Assembly: GCF_018100795.1 (NCBI RefSeq)
Contig: NZ_JAGJDY010000004.1
Span: forward strand, 391,877 to 455,876
Direction of reading: 5' to 3'
DNA length: 64,000 nt
From: Alteromonas sp. MMG017
Lineage (GTDB): Bacteria; Pseudomonadota; Gammaproteobacteria; Enterobacterales; Alteromonadaceae
Shown here: piece after piece, positions 8,817-20,724 of the stretch
Layout of the letters: each line of letters opens with the position of its first letter
How positions within the stretch are numbered: position 1 is the stretch's first letter
Program-made: the position numbers and the translations under genes
Notes under the pieces: model-generated
What the model was told of the DNA's origin: nothing
What the model saw: the letters and a program-made list of their open reading frames with translations, nothing else
Database searches by the model: none

Positions 8817-9779
8817 CTACCCGTAGTAGAAGGATTCTACAAATAGAAAGACAAGCCAAGCGGCTGGTAAAGGCATCATGCACATAAGTAATCTAAGCTT
8901 TTGGGGTTTGCTTAGAATTCTACGTAACGTTTCTTTATTGGTTTCTATCGACTCTATTTTCTTACTTAGCGTTGACTTTACGCCACTATTTGCCTGCTGA
9001 CGTATTAACTGAGTAATTTCGCTTTCATGCTCTGTCATGATGATGTTTGACACGGTACGCATTCGCTTAGCTACTATAATCATGGGTAAAAACAAATACG
9101 CTGAAATCAAACCGGCATAAACGGTGAGAATCACAATATCGAAGAAAGGAACAGGTTTGTTGATCCAAAAAATCGGTGTTAACGCAAATCCACTAACCGC
9201 AATTAAGGTATTCGACAGGGCCATGTTGAATATTTCACGCAGCGAATTCAGCTCTTTTGTAGAATCAGAATGTTCTGTTGATGCCAGCTTCTGCAAATAA
9301 TGAGTGTTGCTAAATACCTGTAAAATAAAGAGCGTTAACAATAACCAAAAAGGGATGGATGTGAGTGCGATAACAAGTACTTCTGCCTCATCTATCCGTG
9401 TCACAAGCCCTTCTGATAATAAATAGGCAACCGGCATGATAACCCCAACCGAGGTTGACCACATAAGGTGTCTTGCGAACTGCCTACCTAACACACCGCG
9501 ATGATGATTAAACTGACTTAGCTTTTCTAGGCTTACTAACACTGCAATTAACGTACTTGCCGCATTCTTATGCACATTTCTAATCGTAAGCCAAAAAAAA
9601 CCAGAAAGCAGCGTAGTGCCTAGCGCCGTATTAAAATCTCGTTGATGGTCATCATCTAGAACTGGCCACGTTAATGCGCCGGTCCAATTATGAATAAGTA
9701 GTAAAATTAACACTAAGAAGAGTGGGTACGCCCATACACTTACTACATTGCGGTTACTCTCGTAAGCACTGAACTTCAT
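8817..9779 (-). CDS. Unknown multi-pass membrane protein, paralog A
   Basis: A 320-residue inner-membrane protein that I do not recognise. It shows about seven hydrophobic segments: near residues 16-31, 50-66, 100-120, 134-156, 190-210, 214-238 and close to the C terminus. A charged cytoplasmic-looking stretch at about 240-300 precedes the last one. The motifs RDFNTALG, NVHKNAAST and LTPIFWIN are shared with the next gene (9932-10846), so the two are tandem paralogs. The start is set at the ATG at 9779 because the upstream extension is not hydrophobic and not shared with the paralog; the ribosome site is weak. It lies just upstream of the glutathione transferase gene. Confidence 0.6.
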   Translation of the reverse strand: MKFSAYESNRNVVSVWAYPLFLVLILLLIHNWTGALTWPVLDDDHQRDFNTALGTTLLSGFFWLTIRNVHKNAASTLIAVLVSLEKLSQFNHHRGVLGRQFARHLMWSTSVGVIMPVAYLLSEGLVTRIDEAEVLVIALTSIPFWLLLTLFILQVFSNTHYLQKLASTEHSDSTKELNSLREIFNMALSNTLIAVSGFALTPIFWINKPVPFFDIVILTVYAGLISAYLFLPMIIVAKRMRTVSNIIMTEHESEITQLIRQQANSGVKSTLSKKIESIETNKETLRRILSKPQKLRLLMCMMPLPAAWLVFLFVESFYYG

Positions 9780-9931
9780 CGTCTTTTTAATCGCTAATTT
9801 TAATAAATAGGAAAGGGGACATATGCGTTTACTGAACGCTGAACTGGGAATTATACGGGTATAGGAAGAGCAAACCAAATTTAAAAAGTGCTTAATTATC
9901 GCCTTTTAAGACTAGCTGTAAAGCTGACGGG

Positions 9932-10846
9932 CTAAATCAAGGTTTCAACTATTGATACCAGTCCCCACGACACGGGAACCAATATTAACGCAGCTATTGT
10001 TTTTAGTTTATCACTGCTGTTGCATACTTCACTGGGTGCACGAACCACTTTTAGCTGCCTATCATCGCGGTTGTGATTGTTCGTAACATTTTGCCCTTGT
10101 TTTAAGGTACGAGATTTCTGCTGTTTTAAAATCGATTTTAATTTCAATAAGGGCGTGAATGTATATGTCACAATTAACAGTGACATACTTACCACCGCTA
10201 TCACTTCCAAAGGTGACACTGTTACGTTAAACCAAAATATTGGCAGAACGGTTAATAGGCCTAAGGCAATTAGGGCATTAGTCAGAGAAAGCTTGGTAAT
10301 TACACTAAAAGATGCCCAATAGTCAGAGGACTTATTGGTTCCTGGAAGTACCTGTTTTAGCAGGTAGGTCACATTCGATCTTACTTGAAATAAAAATAGG
10401 GAAGTGAGAAGGCTAAAAGTAACAAATGAGGCAATGTATGAAATGCCTTTGATGTTATAGCTTTCGTTACTAACATCGCCTAAAAATGCTAATACAACCA
10501 TAAACATAGATGAAATTATTAATGAGTTAATAATTTGGTGATGAAACGCTTTTGTTAGCTTTTGTCTGTGTACTGAAAACTGACCCAGCTGATTTTTTTT
10601 AACCAATAGCGAAATTAAACTGCTGGCTACGTTTTGATGAATGTAACGAAAGCCAAACCAAAAATACCCAATGAATAACGAAATACTTACCGCAGAATTA
10701 AAGCTTCGCTGTGCAGCCATATCACCTGAATCCGGCCAGTAAAAAGCACCCGAGTACATATTCAATAGCGGTATCGCTAATAAAACTAATAAAGGAAATA
10801 AGCCAATAAACTGTTGCGGTTTACTAGTTGGAGGAGCTATTTTCAT
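9932..10846 (-). CDS. Unknown multi-pass membrane protein, paralog B
   Basis: A 304-residue inner-membrane protein, tandem paralog of the gene at 8817-9779. Shared blocks in the same order are G-A-x-x-WP near residue 30, RSFNSAVS against RDFNTALG, YIHQNVASSLISLLV against NVHKNAASTLIAVLV, QFSVHR against QFNHHR, and LPIFWFN against LTPIFWIN. The membrane layout is the same, with a shorter charged loop before the last segment. The ATG at 10846 is preferred because an added N-terminal extension to 10915 has no paralog match. It is separated from its paralog by about 150 bases with no terminator seen. The function is unknown; conserved His/Asn/Arg residues near segment 2 could be functional. Confidence 0.6.
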   Translation of the reverse strand: MKIAPPTSKPQQFIGLFPLLVLLAIPLLNMYSGAFYWPDSGDMAAQRSFNSAVSISLFIGYFWFGFRYIHQNVASSLISLLVKKNQLGQFSVHRQKLTKAFHHQIINSLIISSMFMVVLAFLGDVSNESYNIKGISYIASFVTFSLLTSLFLFQVRSNVTYLLKQVLPGTNKSSDYWASFSVITKLSLTNALIALGLLTVLPIFWFNVTVSPLEVIAVVSMSLLIVTYTFTPLLKLKSILKQQKSRTLKQGQNVTNNHNRDDRQLKVVRAPSEVCNSSDKLKTIAALILVPVSWGLVSIVETLI

Positions 10847-11002
10847 AAAACCATCGTATCTACTAACGAAAGGATACGGACAGACTGCTTTTGTATTACT
10901 ACCAATTAGTCGCAATCTGAGTAGACAATCATTATATTCAGCAATTCTTATGTTAATCGATTGACGTTTTTATTTACACTGTTTATCTATCAATTCAAAT
11001 AA

Positions 11003-11028
11003 AAAAACCCGCCAAAAGGCGGGTTTTT
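11003..11028 (-). terminator. atp operon terminator
   Basis: A perfect stem CCCGCC/GGCGGG with an AAAA loop is flanked by A- and T-runs on both sides, so it can stop transcription in either direction. It lies 17 bases past the atpC stop and ends the minus-strand atp operon. Confidence 0.93.
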
Positions 11029-11044
11029 ATAAACAGCTATTAGA

Positions 11045-11461
11045 TTACTTGCGTAACTTCTGAATAAGGCGAAGTTGTGCGATAGCTTCAGACAGCTCTT
11101 GAGCTGCTTCTGCGTAATCAAAGTCTGCGCCTGGGTTGGCGATGTGCTCTTCTGCACGTCGTTTGGCTTCTTCTGCTGCTTGTTCGTCAAGATCTTCTGC
11201 ACGAACCGCAGTATCAGCTAGCACGGTGACATTACCAGGCTGTACTTCAAGTACACCACCAGCAACGTAGATTAATTCTTCTTCACCGAACTGCTTAACC
11301 AAACGCACCATACCAGGTTTAATAGCAGAGATAAGTGGCGCGTGACCTGGGTGTATACCTAGTTCACCTTCGCTACCTGTCACTTGAATCGTTTCAACAA
11401 GACCAGAAAAAATTTCTTTTTCTGCGCTTACTACGTCCAAATGTACTGTCATTGCTGCCAT
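11045..11461 (-). CDS. atpC: F1Fo ATP synthase subunit epsilon
   Basis: A 138-residue epsilon subunit of the F1 central stalk. The N-terminal beta-sandwich contains [17 protein letters not shown], the family signature, and the C-terminal helical hairpin (about residues 90-138) is the part that can inhibit ATP hydrolysis. The ATG at 11461 has an AGGAGG site 4 bases upstream, which favours it over the second ATG at 11452. It is the last gene of the atp operon, directly before the terminator. Confidence 0.97.
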   Translation of the reverse strand: MAAMTVHLDVVSAEKEIFSGLVETIQVTGSEGELGIHPGHAPLISAIKPGMVRLVKQFGEEELIYVAGGVLEVQPGNVTVLADTAVRAEDLDEQAAEEAKRRAEEHIANPGADFDYAEAAQELSEAIAQLRLIQKLRK

Positions 11462-11519
11462 AGAACCTCCTGATTAGGTACGTTAGCACATTAATAGGCT
11501 GACTCTGTCAGCCACATAA

Positions 11520-12917
<1,398 letters not shown>

Positions 12918-12938
12918 TTATCTTTTAGAAACCTTTGC

Positions 12939-13799
12939 CTACACCGCTGCGGCACCGCTCACAATCTCACTAATTTCTTGTGTGATTGCAGCTTGACGCG
13001 CTTTGTTATATATCAGTTGTAACTCATCAATTAAGTCACCAGCATTGTCGGTTGCTGCCTTCATGGCAACCATTCGCGCAGCTTGTTCTGACGCCGCGTT
13101 TTCTACAACACCCTGATACACCTGAGACTCAATGTAACGCACCATTAATGCTTCCAAAATTTCTTTTGGATCTGGTTCGTATATGTAGTCCCAACGATGC
13201 TTATATTCTTCGTCTTCAGACTTTGGCAAAGGCAATAACTGATTGATCACAGGCTTCTGTGTCATGGTGTTTACGAAGTCATTAAATACCAAGAAAACTC
13301 GGTCTAATTTGCCTTCGTCGTAAGCTTTAAGCATTACGCGTACAACACCTACTACATCGCTCACAGACGGCTTATCACCCAATCCAGATTCAGCAGCAAG
13401 CAAAGTGCCACCAAAACGGTTGAAGAAAGAGCACGCTTTAGAACCTAATGCAGCGAAGTCCACTTCTACACCTTGGTCACGCCATTTTTTGACGTCCTGA
13501 GTGACAAGCTTAAATTCATTACTGTTTAAGCCACCACACAAACCTCGGTCAGTGGAAATCACAATGTAGCCGACTCGCTTAACTTCACGCTCTTCCAAAT
13601 AAGGATGGCGGAACTCAAGGTTACCGTTAGCAATGTGACCAATCACTTTTAGCATGTTTTGCGCATATGGACGGCCAGAGGCCATACGTTCTTGCGCCCG
13701 TTTCATTTTGGACGCAGCAACCATTTCCATTGCACTGGTAATTTTTTGAGTATTTTTAATACTCCCAATCTTACCTTTTATTTCTTTACCGCTGGCCAT
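12939..13799 (-). CDS. atpG: F1Fo ATP synthase subunit gamma
   Basis: The 286-residue rotor shaft of F1. The N-terminal helix ([22 protein letters not shown]) and the C-terminal helix ([19 protein letters not shown]) form the coiled coil in the alpha3beta3 core, with the Rossmann-like middle domain between ([11 protein letters not shown]). It lies between atpA and atpD in the operon. Nothing unusual is seen. Confidence 0.98.
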   Translation of the reverse strand: MASGKEIKGKIGSIKNTQKITSAMEMVAASKMKRAQERMASGRPYAQNMLKVIGHIANGNLEFRHPYLEEREVKRVGYIVISTDRGLCGGLNSNEFKLVTQDVKKWRDQGVEVDFAALGSKACSFFNRFGGTLLAAESGLGDKPSVSDVVGVVRVMLKAYDEGKLDRVFLVFNDFVNTMTQKPVINQLLPLPKSEDEEYKHRWDYIYEPDPKEILEALMVRYIESQVYQGVVENAASEQAARMVAMKAATDNAGDLIDELQLIYNKARQAAITQEISEIVSGAAAV

Positions 13800-13861
13800 G
13801 ACTATCTCTCCGATTACTCAACGTGAAGCCGATGGTGTTTACACATCATCGGCTGCATTGA

Positions 13862-15403
13862 TTACCAAGTTTGTGTCGCTTTAAATTGTGTCAAAGCGTC
13901 AGTTAACTTAGCGGCGATTTCGTCGTTGAAGTTACCAGTTTCGTTGATAGTCTTCATAAGGTCAGCGTTTTCGCTGTTCATGTAAGAATGAAGAGCTGCT
14001 TCAAAATCTAAGATTTTGCCAAGCTCAACGTCCTTAAGGAAACCTTTTTCAACCGCGAACAATGATACGCCCATATCTGCAATAGACAGTGGTGCATATT
14101 GTTTCTGTTTCATTAGCTCTGTTACGCGCTCACCGTGCTCAAGTTGCTCACGGGTTGCATCATCAAGGTCAGATGCGAACTGCGAGAATGCCGCCAATTC
14201 ACGATACTGAGCAAGTGCAAGACGAATACCACCGCCCAGCTTCTTGATGATTTTAGTTTGCGCAGCACCACCAACACGAGATACCGATACACCAGCGTTA
14301 ACCGCTGGACGGATACCTGCGTTAAACAAGTCAGTTTCTAAGAAGATCTGACCATCTGTAATCGAAATTACGTTGGTAGGTACGAAAGCAGATACGTCAC
14401 CAGCTTGCGTTTCGATAATTGGAAGCGCAGTTAGTGAACCGGTTTTACCTTTCACTTCACCGTTTGTGTAACGCTCAACGTATTGTTCGTTTACACGAGC
14501 AGCACGTTCTAGCAAACGAGAGTGGAGATAGAAAACGTCACCAGGGTATGCTTCACGACCAGGAGGACGCTTAAGTAGCAATGAGATTTGACGGTAAGCA
14601 ACAGCTTGCTTAGACAAATCATCATATACGATTAGCGCATCTTCACCGCGGTCGCGGAAGTATTCACCCATAGTACAACCAGAGTATGGTGCAAGGTATT
14701 GCAATGCAGCAGACTCAGACGCAGAAGCAGCAACGATAATGGTGTGACCCAATGCGTCGTGCTCTTCCAGCTTACGTACCACGTTAGCGATAGTAGAAGC
14801 TTTCTGACCAACCGCTACGTACACACATTTAATGCCTGTACCTTTTTGGTTGATGATAGCGTCGATTGCCATTGCGGTTTTACCACACTGACGGTCGCCG
14901 ATGATAAGTTCACGTTGACCACGACCAACTGGGATCATGGCATCAACTGACTTATAACCAGTTTGGATTGGCTGATCTACCGATTGACGCTCGATTACAC
15001 CAGGTGCAATCTTTTCTACTGGCTCAAAGCCAGCTGCATCAATGGCGCCTTTACCGTCGATAGGCTCACCAAGTGTGTTTACAACACGACCTAGTAGGGC
15101 ATTACCAACAGGTACTTCAAGAATACGGCCAGTAGATTGTACTTTTACGCCTTCCTGTAAGTCCGCATATGGACCCATTACAACCGCACCTACAGAGTCT
15201 CGCTCAAGGTTTAGTGCAATAGCGTAGCGGCTTCCAGGAAGCTCAATCATTTCACCTTGCATTACATCGGCAAGGCCATGAATGCGGATAATACCGTCAG
15301 TTACTGCGACGATAGTACCTTCATTGCGTGCTTCACTGCTTACATTGAACTGTTCAATTCTTTTCTTGATCAGTTCAGCAATTTCAGTGGAATTAAGTTG
15401 CAT
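13862..15403 (-). CDS. atpA: F1Fo ATP synthase subunit alpha
   Basis: The non-catalytic nucleotide-binding 513-residue alpha subunit of F1. It has the P-loop [11 protein letters not shown] at about 169-179, [29 protein letters not shown] signature blocks and the Arg-finger region [10 protein letters not shown]. The N-terminal helix that contacts delta is present. It follows atpH after 13 bases. The length matches E. coli (513 residues). Confidence 0.99.
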   Translation of the reverse strand: MQLNSTEIAELIKKRIEQFNVSSEARNEGTIVAVTDGIIRIHGLADVMQGEMIELPGSRYAIALNLERDSVGAVVMGPYADLQEGVKVQSTGRILEVPVGNALLGRVVNTLGEPIDGKGAIDAAGFEPVEKIAPGVIERQSVDQPIQTGYKSVDAMIPVGRGQRELIIGDRQCGKTAMAIDAIINQKGTGIKCVYVAVGQKASTIANVVRKLEEHDALGHTIIVAASASESAALQYLAPYSGCTMGEYFRDRGEDALIVYDDLSKQAVAYRQISLLLKRPPGREAYPGDVFYLHSRLLERAARVNEQYVERYTNGEVKGKTGSLTALPIIETQAGDVSAFVPTNVISITDGQIFLETDLFNAGIRPAVNAGVSVSRVGGAAQTKIIKKLGGGIRLALAQYRELAAFSQFASDLDDATREQLEHGERVTELMKQKQYAPLSIADMGVSLFAVEKGFLKDVELGKILDFEAALHSYMNSENADLMKTINETGNFNDEIAAKLTDALTQFKATQTW

Positions 15404-15416
15404 GCTCTTATCCCCG

Positions 15417-15950
15417 TTATGCTTGCAACGCGTCTGCTAGACGGTTCAATTTCGATTTTACGGAACCATCTATTACTGTATCGCCGGCTTTAATAACCAT
15501 GCCAGCGATCAGGTCAGGATTCACGTTACAATTAAGCTTCACTTTACGTGCCAAACGTTTTTCCAACGATGCAACCAAATCGGTTTTCTGTGCATCGTTC
15601 AGCGCAGAGGCTGAAGTTACGTCTACTTCAATTTCTTTGTCGTAATCAGCTTTAAAGGCATCAAACACATTTGAAATTTCAGGCAACGCGGCTAAACGTT
15701 TATTTTCAGCCAGAATCTTTACAAGATTCTGACCATGATCATCGAGTTGCTCACCACAAACATTGATGAAAATGTCAGCCAATGTATCTGCAGCTACTGC
15801 TCCAGATAATAACTGATGCATATCATCGTTTTGTGCTACTGCACCTGCAAAGGTCAGCATTTCTTGCCACTTCGCAATGGCATTCTTCTCGACGGCGAAA
15901 TCGAAAGCTGCTTTAGCGTAAGGACGAGCAACGGTTGTCAATTCAGACAT
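15417..15950 (-). CDS. atpH: F1Fo ATP synthase subunit delta
   Basis: The 177-residue delta (OSCP-like) subunit that links F1 to the peripheral stalk. The N-terminal helical bundle begins with [15 protein letters not shown], the usual opening, and the C-terminal part contains the conserved region with [21 protein letters not shown]. It lies 14 bases after atpF and 13 before atpA. Confidence 0.97.
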   Translation of the reverse strand: MSELTTVARPYAKAAFDFAVEKNAIAKWQEMLTFAGAVAQNDDMHQLLSGAVAADTLADIFINVCGEQLDDHGQNLVKILAENKRLAALPEISNVFDAFKADYDKEIEVDVTSASALNDAQKTDLVASLEKRLARKVKLNCNVNPDLIAGMVIKAGDTVIDGSVKSKLNRLADALQA

Positions 15951-15964
15951 GGCTCATCTCCCTC

Positions 15965-16435
15965 TTAAAGCTCAGCGACAAGTTTTTCAACAATGTCGTT
16001 TTGTGCGTTAGCATCAATTTCACGTTGTAAGATTTGCTCTGCGCCAGCTACTGCTAATGCAGACACTTGCTTGCGCAAATCTTCTTTGGCACGATTGCGT
16101 TCAGCTTCAATTTCGGTGTAGCCAGAAGCAATAATCTTCTCGCGTTCTGCATGGCCTTTCTGCGTTTCTTCGTCAACCAATTGGTTGGCGCGCTTTTTGG
16201 CTTGCTCGATAATATCGGCTGCTTGCGCTTTCGCGTCTTTCATTTGCTCAGTAGCTTTCGCTTGAGCAAGTTCTAAGTCTTTCTCTGCCCGTTCAGAAGC
16301 TTCAAGCCCATCGGCTATCTTCTTTTGACGTTCTTCAATCGCTGCCATTAGCGGTGGCCATACATATTTCATGCAGAACACTACAAACACAGCAAAGGCG
16401 ATTAATTGACCAATAAAAGTGGCGTTAAGATTCAC
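15965..16435 (-). CDS. atpF: F1Fo ATP synthase subunit b
   Basis: The 156-residue peripheral-stalk subunit. One N-terminal membrane helix (residues about 4-26, with CMKYVWPP after it) is followed by a long charged coiled coil (residues about 30-140). The length equals the E. coli subunit. It lies between atpE and atpH in the operon. Confidence 0.97.
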   Translation of the reverse strand: MNLNATFIGQLIAFAVFVVFCMKYVWPPLMAAIEERQKKIADGLEASERAEKDLELAQAKATEQMKDAKAQAADIIEQAKKRANQLVDEETQKGHAEREKIIASGYTEIEAERNRAKEDLRKQVSALAVAGAEQILQREIDANAQNDIVEKLVAEL

Positions 16436-16472
16436 TCTCGCCCCTCCTTATAATAGTTCGCTAAAGACTGAA

Positions 16473-16757
<285 letters not shown>

Positions 16758-16808
16758 TTATCAACCGCGCCGATATTTCCAGGCAATACCGACACGGGTT
16801 AATGCTTA

Positions 16809-17645
<837 letters not shown>

Positions 17646-17742
17646 TTAACCTAAGTTGTAAAGTGTAAAAATTGGTGACTGGTTCCAGTACATATTCGTA
17701 ACCAAAGTATTCAGTAGCTATTTATTAATCGTTATTATTTGA

Positions 17743-18126
17743 CTACTTCGTACCATAACGGAACATGGCCAGTGCATGACTGGCGGTTGTAGCGACATAA
17801 GCCACGAAAACTTCGATAGGCGCGGCATTTAAGCCTGCAAATGTCACTACAAATAAAATGATTGTCAGTGCCAGTTTCAATTTTGAACCTTGGCTAAAAC
17901 TTCGGGCAACAAGTTCGTTTTTACTCGCACCAGCATATCTAAATGCAAACCCTGAAAAAACGGCTGTTGGCAGTATGCTTATCACTGCGCCAGCGGCGGT
18001 TGATATTGCAGAATGTTGACCTGCGATAATACCCGCCAAAAGGGTTATTATTAGTGCCGTGACTAACTGAAACAGAATGCCTTTTTTGGCAATAAATAAT
18101 CCGTGTTCAGCTAACTTGTTTTTCAC
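17743..18126 (-). CDS. atpI: ATP synthase subunit I
   Basis: The 127-residue AtpI, a membrane protein with four hydrophobic segments that assists assembly of the c ring. It is the first gene of the atp operon. The start is GTG with an AGTAGGG ribosome site four to five bases upstream. The sequence is poorly conserved as a family, so the call rests on length, topology and its place before atpB. Confidence 0.9.
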   Translation of the reverse strand: MKNKLAEHGLFIAKKGILFQLVTALIITLLAGIIAGQHSAISTAAGAVISILPTAVFSGFAFRYAGASKNELVARSFSQGSKLKLALTIILFVVTFAGLNAAPIEVFVAYVATTASHALAMFRYGTK

Positions 18127-18167
18127 GTTGCCCTACTGCTTGTTCATGTCTAACGAAAAGCGTCAGA

Positions 18168-18195
18168 AGTATACTGTTTTACCGACATTTTTCAA
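18168..18195 (-). promoter_or_regulatory. Probable sigma-70 promoter of the atp operon
   Basis: On the minus strand, TTGAAA (18190-18195) and TATACT (18168-18173) are separated by 16 bases, about 42 bases before the atpI GTG. These match -35 and -10 hexamers with one mismatch each. Confidence 0.65.
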
Positions 18196-18331
18196 CAGTA
18201 CATCGCATTTTGAAAGCTATTCTGAAAATATTCTAACGCTATAACCGGAAAGGAGGCTGTCCACAGCCCAAGTTTTAGGAATGAATGGCCTCACTATTTA
18301 TGCCTACTACCTTTCAGCATATAAATATAAC

Positions 18332-19210
18332 TTATTGAATTTTGGTTATTATTCCGTCTAATTGTTGTAAATCGTCAAAGCTAATGACTAATTTACCTTT
18401 CCCTTTTGCGTTATGGTCTATTGTTACCGGTGCCCCTAAATTTTCTGAAAGTCGGGTCATAAGGTTTTGCACATCAGGATCAATTTGCTTCTCTTGCTTC
18501 GGTTTTTCTGGTTCAAGCAGCTTTTTGACCAGCTTTTCTGTATCACGAACGGTTAAACCTTTACCTGAAACAACATTTGCCGCTTCTGATTGTTTATCAC
18601 CATCAAGGGCAAGCAACGCGCGAGCATGACCCATTTCAATATCACCATGCTCCACTAACAATTTAACGTCATCATTAAGATTGTTAAGGCGAAGCAAGTT
18701 CGTCACAGTTGTGCGTGATTTACCTACGGCTTCAGCGACTTCTTGATGGGTTAGGGAGAATTCATTCATTAGACGGTCTAATGCCTGCGCTTCTTCCATG
18801 GCGTTTAAATCTTCACGCTGAATATTTTCAATTAGCGCAATGGCAACGGCAGCCTCATCAGGCACATCTTTAACAAGGCACGGTACTTCATCAAGTTGCG
18901 CAAGTTGCGATGCGCGCCAGCGGCGTTCACCCGCAATAATTTCATACTTGTTGTCTTCAACCTTACGAACAACAATGGGTTGAATAACACCTTGGGCACG
19001 AATAGAGGAAGCAAGGTCTTCAAGGGCATCAGGTGACATGTCTTTGCGAGGCTGATATTTGCCAGGCACAAGAAATTCTATCGGTAATTTACTAAGTTCG
19101 CTTTGTGTCGCTTCTGTCGCCGCAGCATCTGTTTCTCTTTGCGACGTCGATTGACTGGTTGCTAATAGCGCATCCAAACCGCGACCTAGCCCTCTTTTTC
19201 TTGCTGACAT
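18332..19210 (-). CDS. parB: Chromosome partitioning protein ParB (Spo0J)
   Basis: The 292-residue CTPase DNA clamp that loads at parS sites and spreads to form the partition complex. It has an N-terminal CTP-binding domain with GERRWRAS (about 115-122), a central helix-turn-helix DNA-binding domain (about 150-200; LTHQEVAEAVGKSRTTVTNLLRL) and a C-terminal dimerisation domain. It follows parA after 49 bases. Two matching parS sites lie inside recF, about 14-15 kb away on the other side of oriC. Confidence 0.97.
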   Translation of the reverse strand: MSARKRGLGRGLDALLATSQSTSQRETDAAATEATQSELSKLPIEFLVPGKYQPRKDMSPDALEDLASSIRAQGVIQPIVVRKVEDNKYEIIAGERRWRASQLAQLDEVPCLVKDVPDEAAVAIALIENIQREDLNAMEEAQALDRLMNEFSLTHQEVAEAVGKSRTTVTNLLRLNNLNDDVKLLVEHGDIEMGHARALLALDGDKQSEAANVVSGKGLTVRDTEKLVKKLLEPEKPKQEKQIDPDVQNLMTRLSENLGAPVTIDHNAKGKGKLVISFDDLQQLDGIITKIQ

Positions 19211-19259
19211 ATTACCCTCAATGGCCTATTTGCTGATATGCATTACGCTTTATTATAAT

Positions 19260-20054
19260 TTAACTGGCTTTCGCCTGACTTGGCGCAGATTTATCACGGC
19301 GACGAAGAATTTCACCCGCCAATGCTAAATATGCTTTAGCCCCTGTAGAAGACTTATCGTAGTACATCGCCGGGGTACCGAAACTTGGCGCTTCAGCTAG
19401 GCGCACGTTGCGCGGGATCACAGTACGATATACTTGCTCACCAAAATGACGCTTAAGCTGTTCTGAAACATCGTTTGCAAGGCGGTTACGGGGGTCGTAC
19501 ATGGTACGCAATACCCCTTCAATCTTCAATTCAGGATTCACCACTGACGCGAGTTTTTGAATGGTATCCATTAACGCCGTTAACCCTTCAAGCGCGTAAT
19601 ATTCACACTGCATTGGCACCATGACTGAATCAGCCGCGGCTAATGCATTTACTGTAAGTTGGTTTAGTGAAGGAGGGCAGTCAATAAAGATAAAATCGTA
19701 GTAATCAAGAACAGGTTTTAGCGCATTTCTAAGGCGCACCTCACGGGCAAACATTTCCATTAACTTAATTTCAGCTGCTGTCACGTCGCCATTGGCAGCC
19801 ACTAAATCAAATTTACCCGCAGTATTTTTAACAATAACGTCGTTGATAGGTTGTTCTTCGATAAGCAACTCAAACGCGGTAGCGTGAACATCGTATTTGT
19901 CGACGCCGCTTCCCATGGTTGCATTACCTTGTGGATCAAGATCAATCAGTAGCACTTTACGTTTTGTGGCAGCCATTGATGCTGCAACATTCACTGCAGT
20001 AGTGGTTTTACCCACACCACCTTTTTGATTCGCGATCGCGATTACCTTTGCCAC
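19260..20054 (-). CDS. parA: Chromosome partitioning ATPase ParA (Soj)
   Basis: The 264-residue Walker-type ATPase that moves ParB-parS complexes over the nucleoid. The deviant Walker A KGGVGKTTTAVN is at about residues 11-22, with switch motifs LLIDLDPQGNATMG and FIDCPPSL. It is the short chromosomal type without an N-terminal helix-turn-helix. It lies 11 bases after rsmG and is co-transcribed with parB. Confidence 0.97.
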   Translation of the reverse strand: MAKVIAIANQKGGVGKTTTAVNVAASMAATKRKVLLIDLDPQGNATMGSGVDKYDVHATAFELLIEEQPINDVIVKNTAGKFDLVAANGDVTAAEIKLMEMFAREVRLRNALKPVLDYYDFIFIDCPPSLNQLTVNALAAADSVMVPMQCEYYALEGLTALMDTIQKLASVVNPELKIEGVLRTMYDPRNRLANDVSEQLKRHFGEQVYRTVIPRNVRLAEAPSFGTPAMYYDKSSTGAKAYLALAGEILRRRDKSAPSQAKAS

Positions 20055-20065
20055 AATATGTCCTG

Positions 20066-20710
20066 TTATGCCTTTTTAATCCAAACGAGGTGTCGTTCGC
20101 CCACCAGATTCGGTACAGTGAGACTTTCCGTTTTGATCACCTGATAGTGATCACTCACTTCTTTTAATTCGTCTTCTGGAAACTGCCCTTTAAGTGCAAG
20201 GAACTGCCCGTCTGAATTTACCAGATGTTGGCACCAGTGCAACATATCTTTTAACGAAGCGAACGCTCGGCTAAGTACTATATCATACGGTTGCGCTGGG
20301 GTATGTGCTTCAACTCTACTTTGAACAGGCGTCACATTCGATAATTTAAGGGAATGGACACTTTGGGTCATAAAACGAACGCGCTTACCTAAACTATCTA
20401 GCAAGGTAAATGCCGTGTCAGGAAACGCTATCGCAAGGGGCATGCCTGGCAAACCAGGGCCAGTACCTACATCAATGATATGTTTGGCTTCATGTTTAGC
20501 TAAATATGGGTATATCGCTAATGAGTCCAAAATATGTTTAACCATCATCTGCTTCGGATCACGCACCGATGTCAGATTGTAGGCTTTGTTCCATTTATCA
20601 ATCAACAATACAAAGCCCACGAGCTTTGCTTGCTGATCATCGCTTAATTGAAGTGATTGTGCCGCAAGGCCCGAAGCCAGTATTTCGTGTAATTCTTGCT
20701 CTAAACTCAT
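20066..20710 (-). CDS. rsmG: 16S rRNA (guanine-527-N7) methyltransferase
   Basis: The 214-residue SAM-dependent methyltransferase (GidB) that makes m7G527 in 16S rRNA. The SAM-binding motif is IIDVGTGPGLPGMPLAI (about 75-91), preceded by KWNKAYNLTSVRDP and HILDSL, all typical of RsmG. It starts 14 bases after mnmG and forms a likely operon mnmG-rsmG-parA-parB. Confidence 0.97.
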   Translation of the reverse strand: MSLEQELHEILASGLAAQSLQLSDDQQAKLVGFVLLIDKWNKAYNLTSVRDPKQMMVKHILDSLAIYPYLAKHEAKHIIDVGTGPGLPGMPLAIAFPDTAFTLLDSLGKRVRFMTQSVHSLKLSNVTPVQSRVEAHTPAQPYDIVLSRAFASLKDMLHWCQHLVNSDGQFLALKGQFPEDELKEVSDHYQVIKTESLTVPNLVGERHLVWIKKA

Positions 20711-20724
20711 AAATTGAAATCTGC

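Noticed and set aside
18255..18268. GGCTGT-CC-ACAGCC hairpin as parB terminator
   Set aside because: Stem is short, about 65 bases past the parB stop, and is followed by TCCTTTCC instead of a T-run; too weak to list as a terminator.
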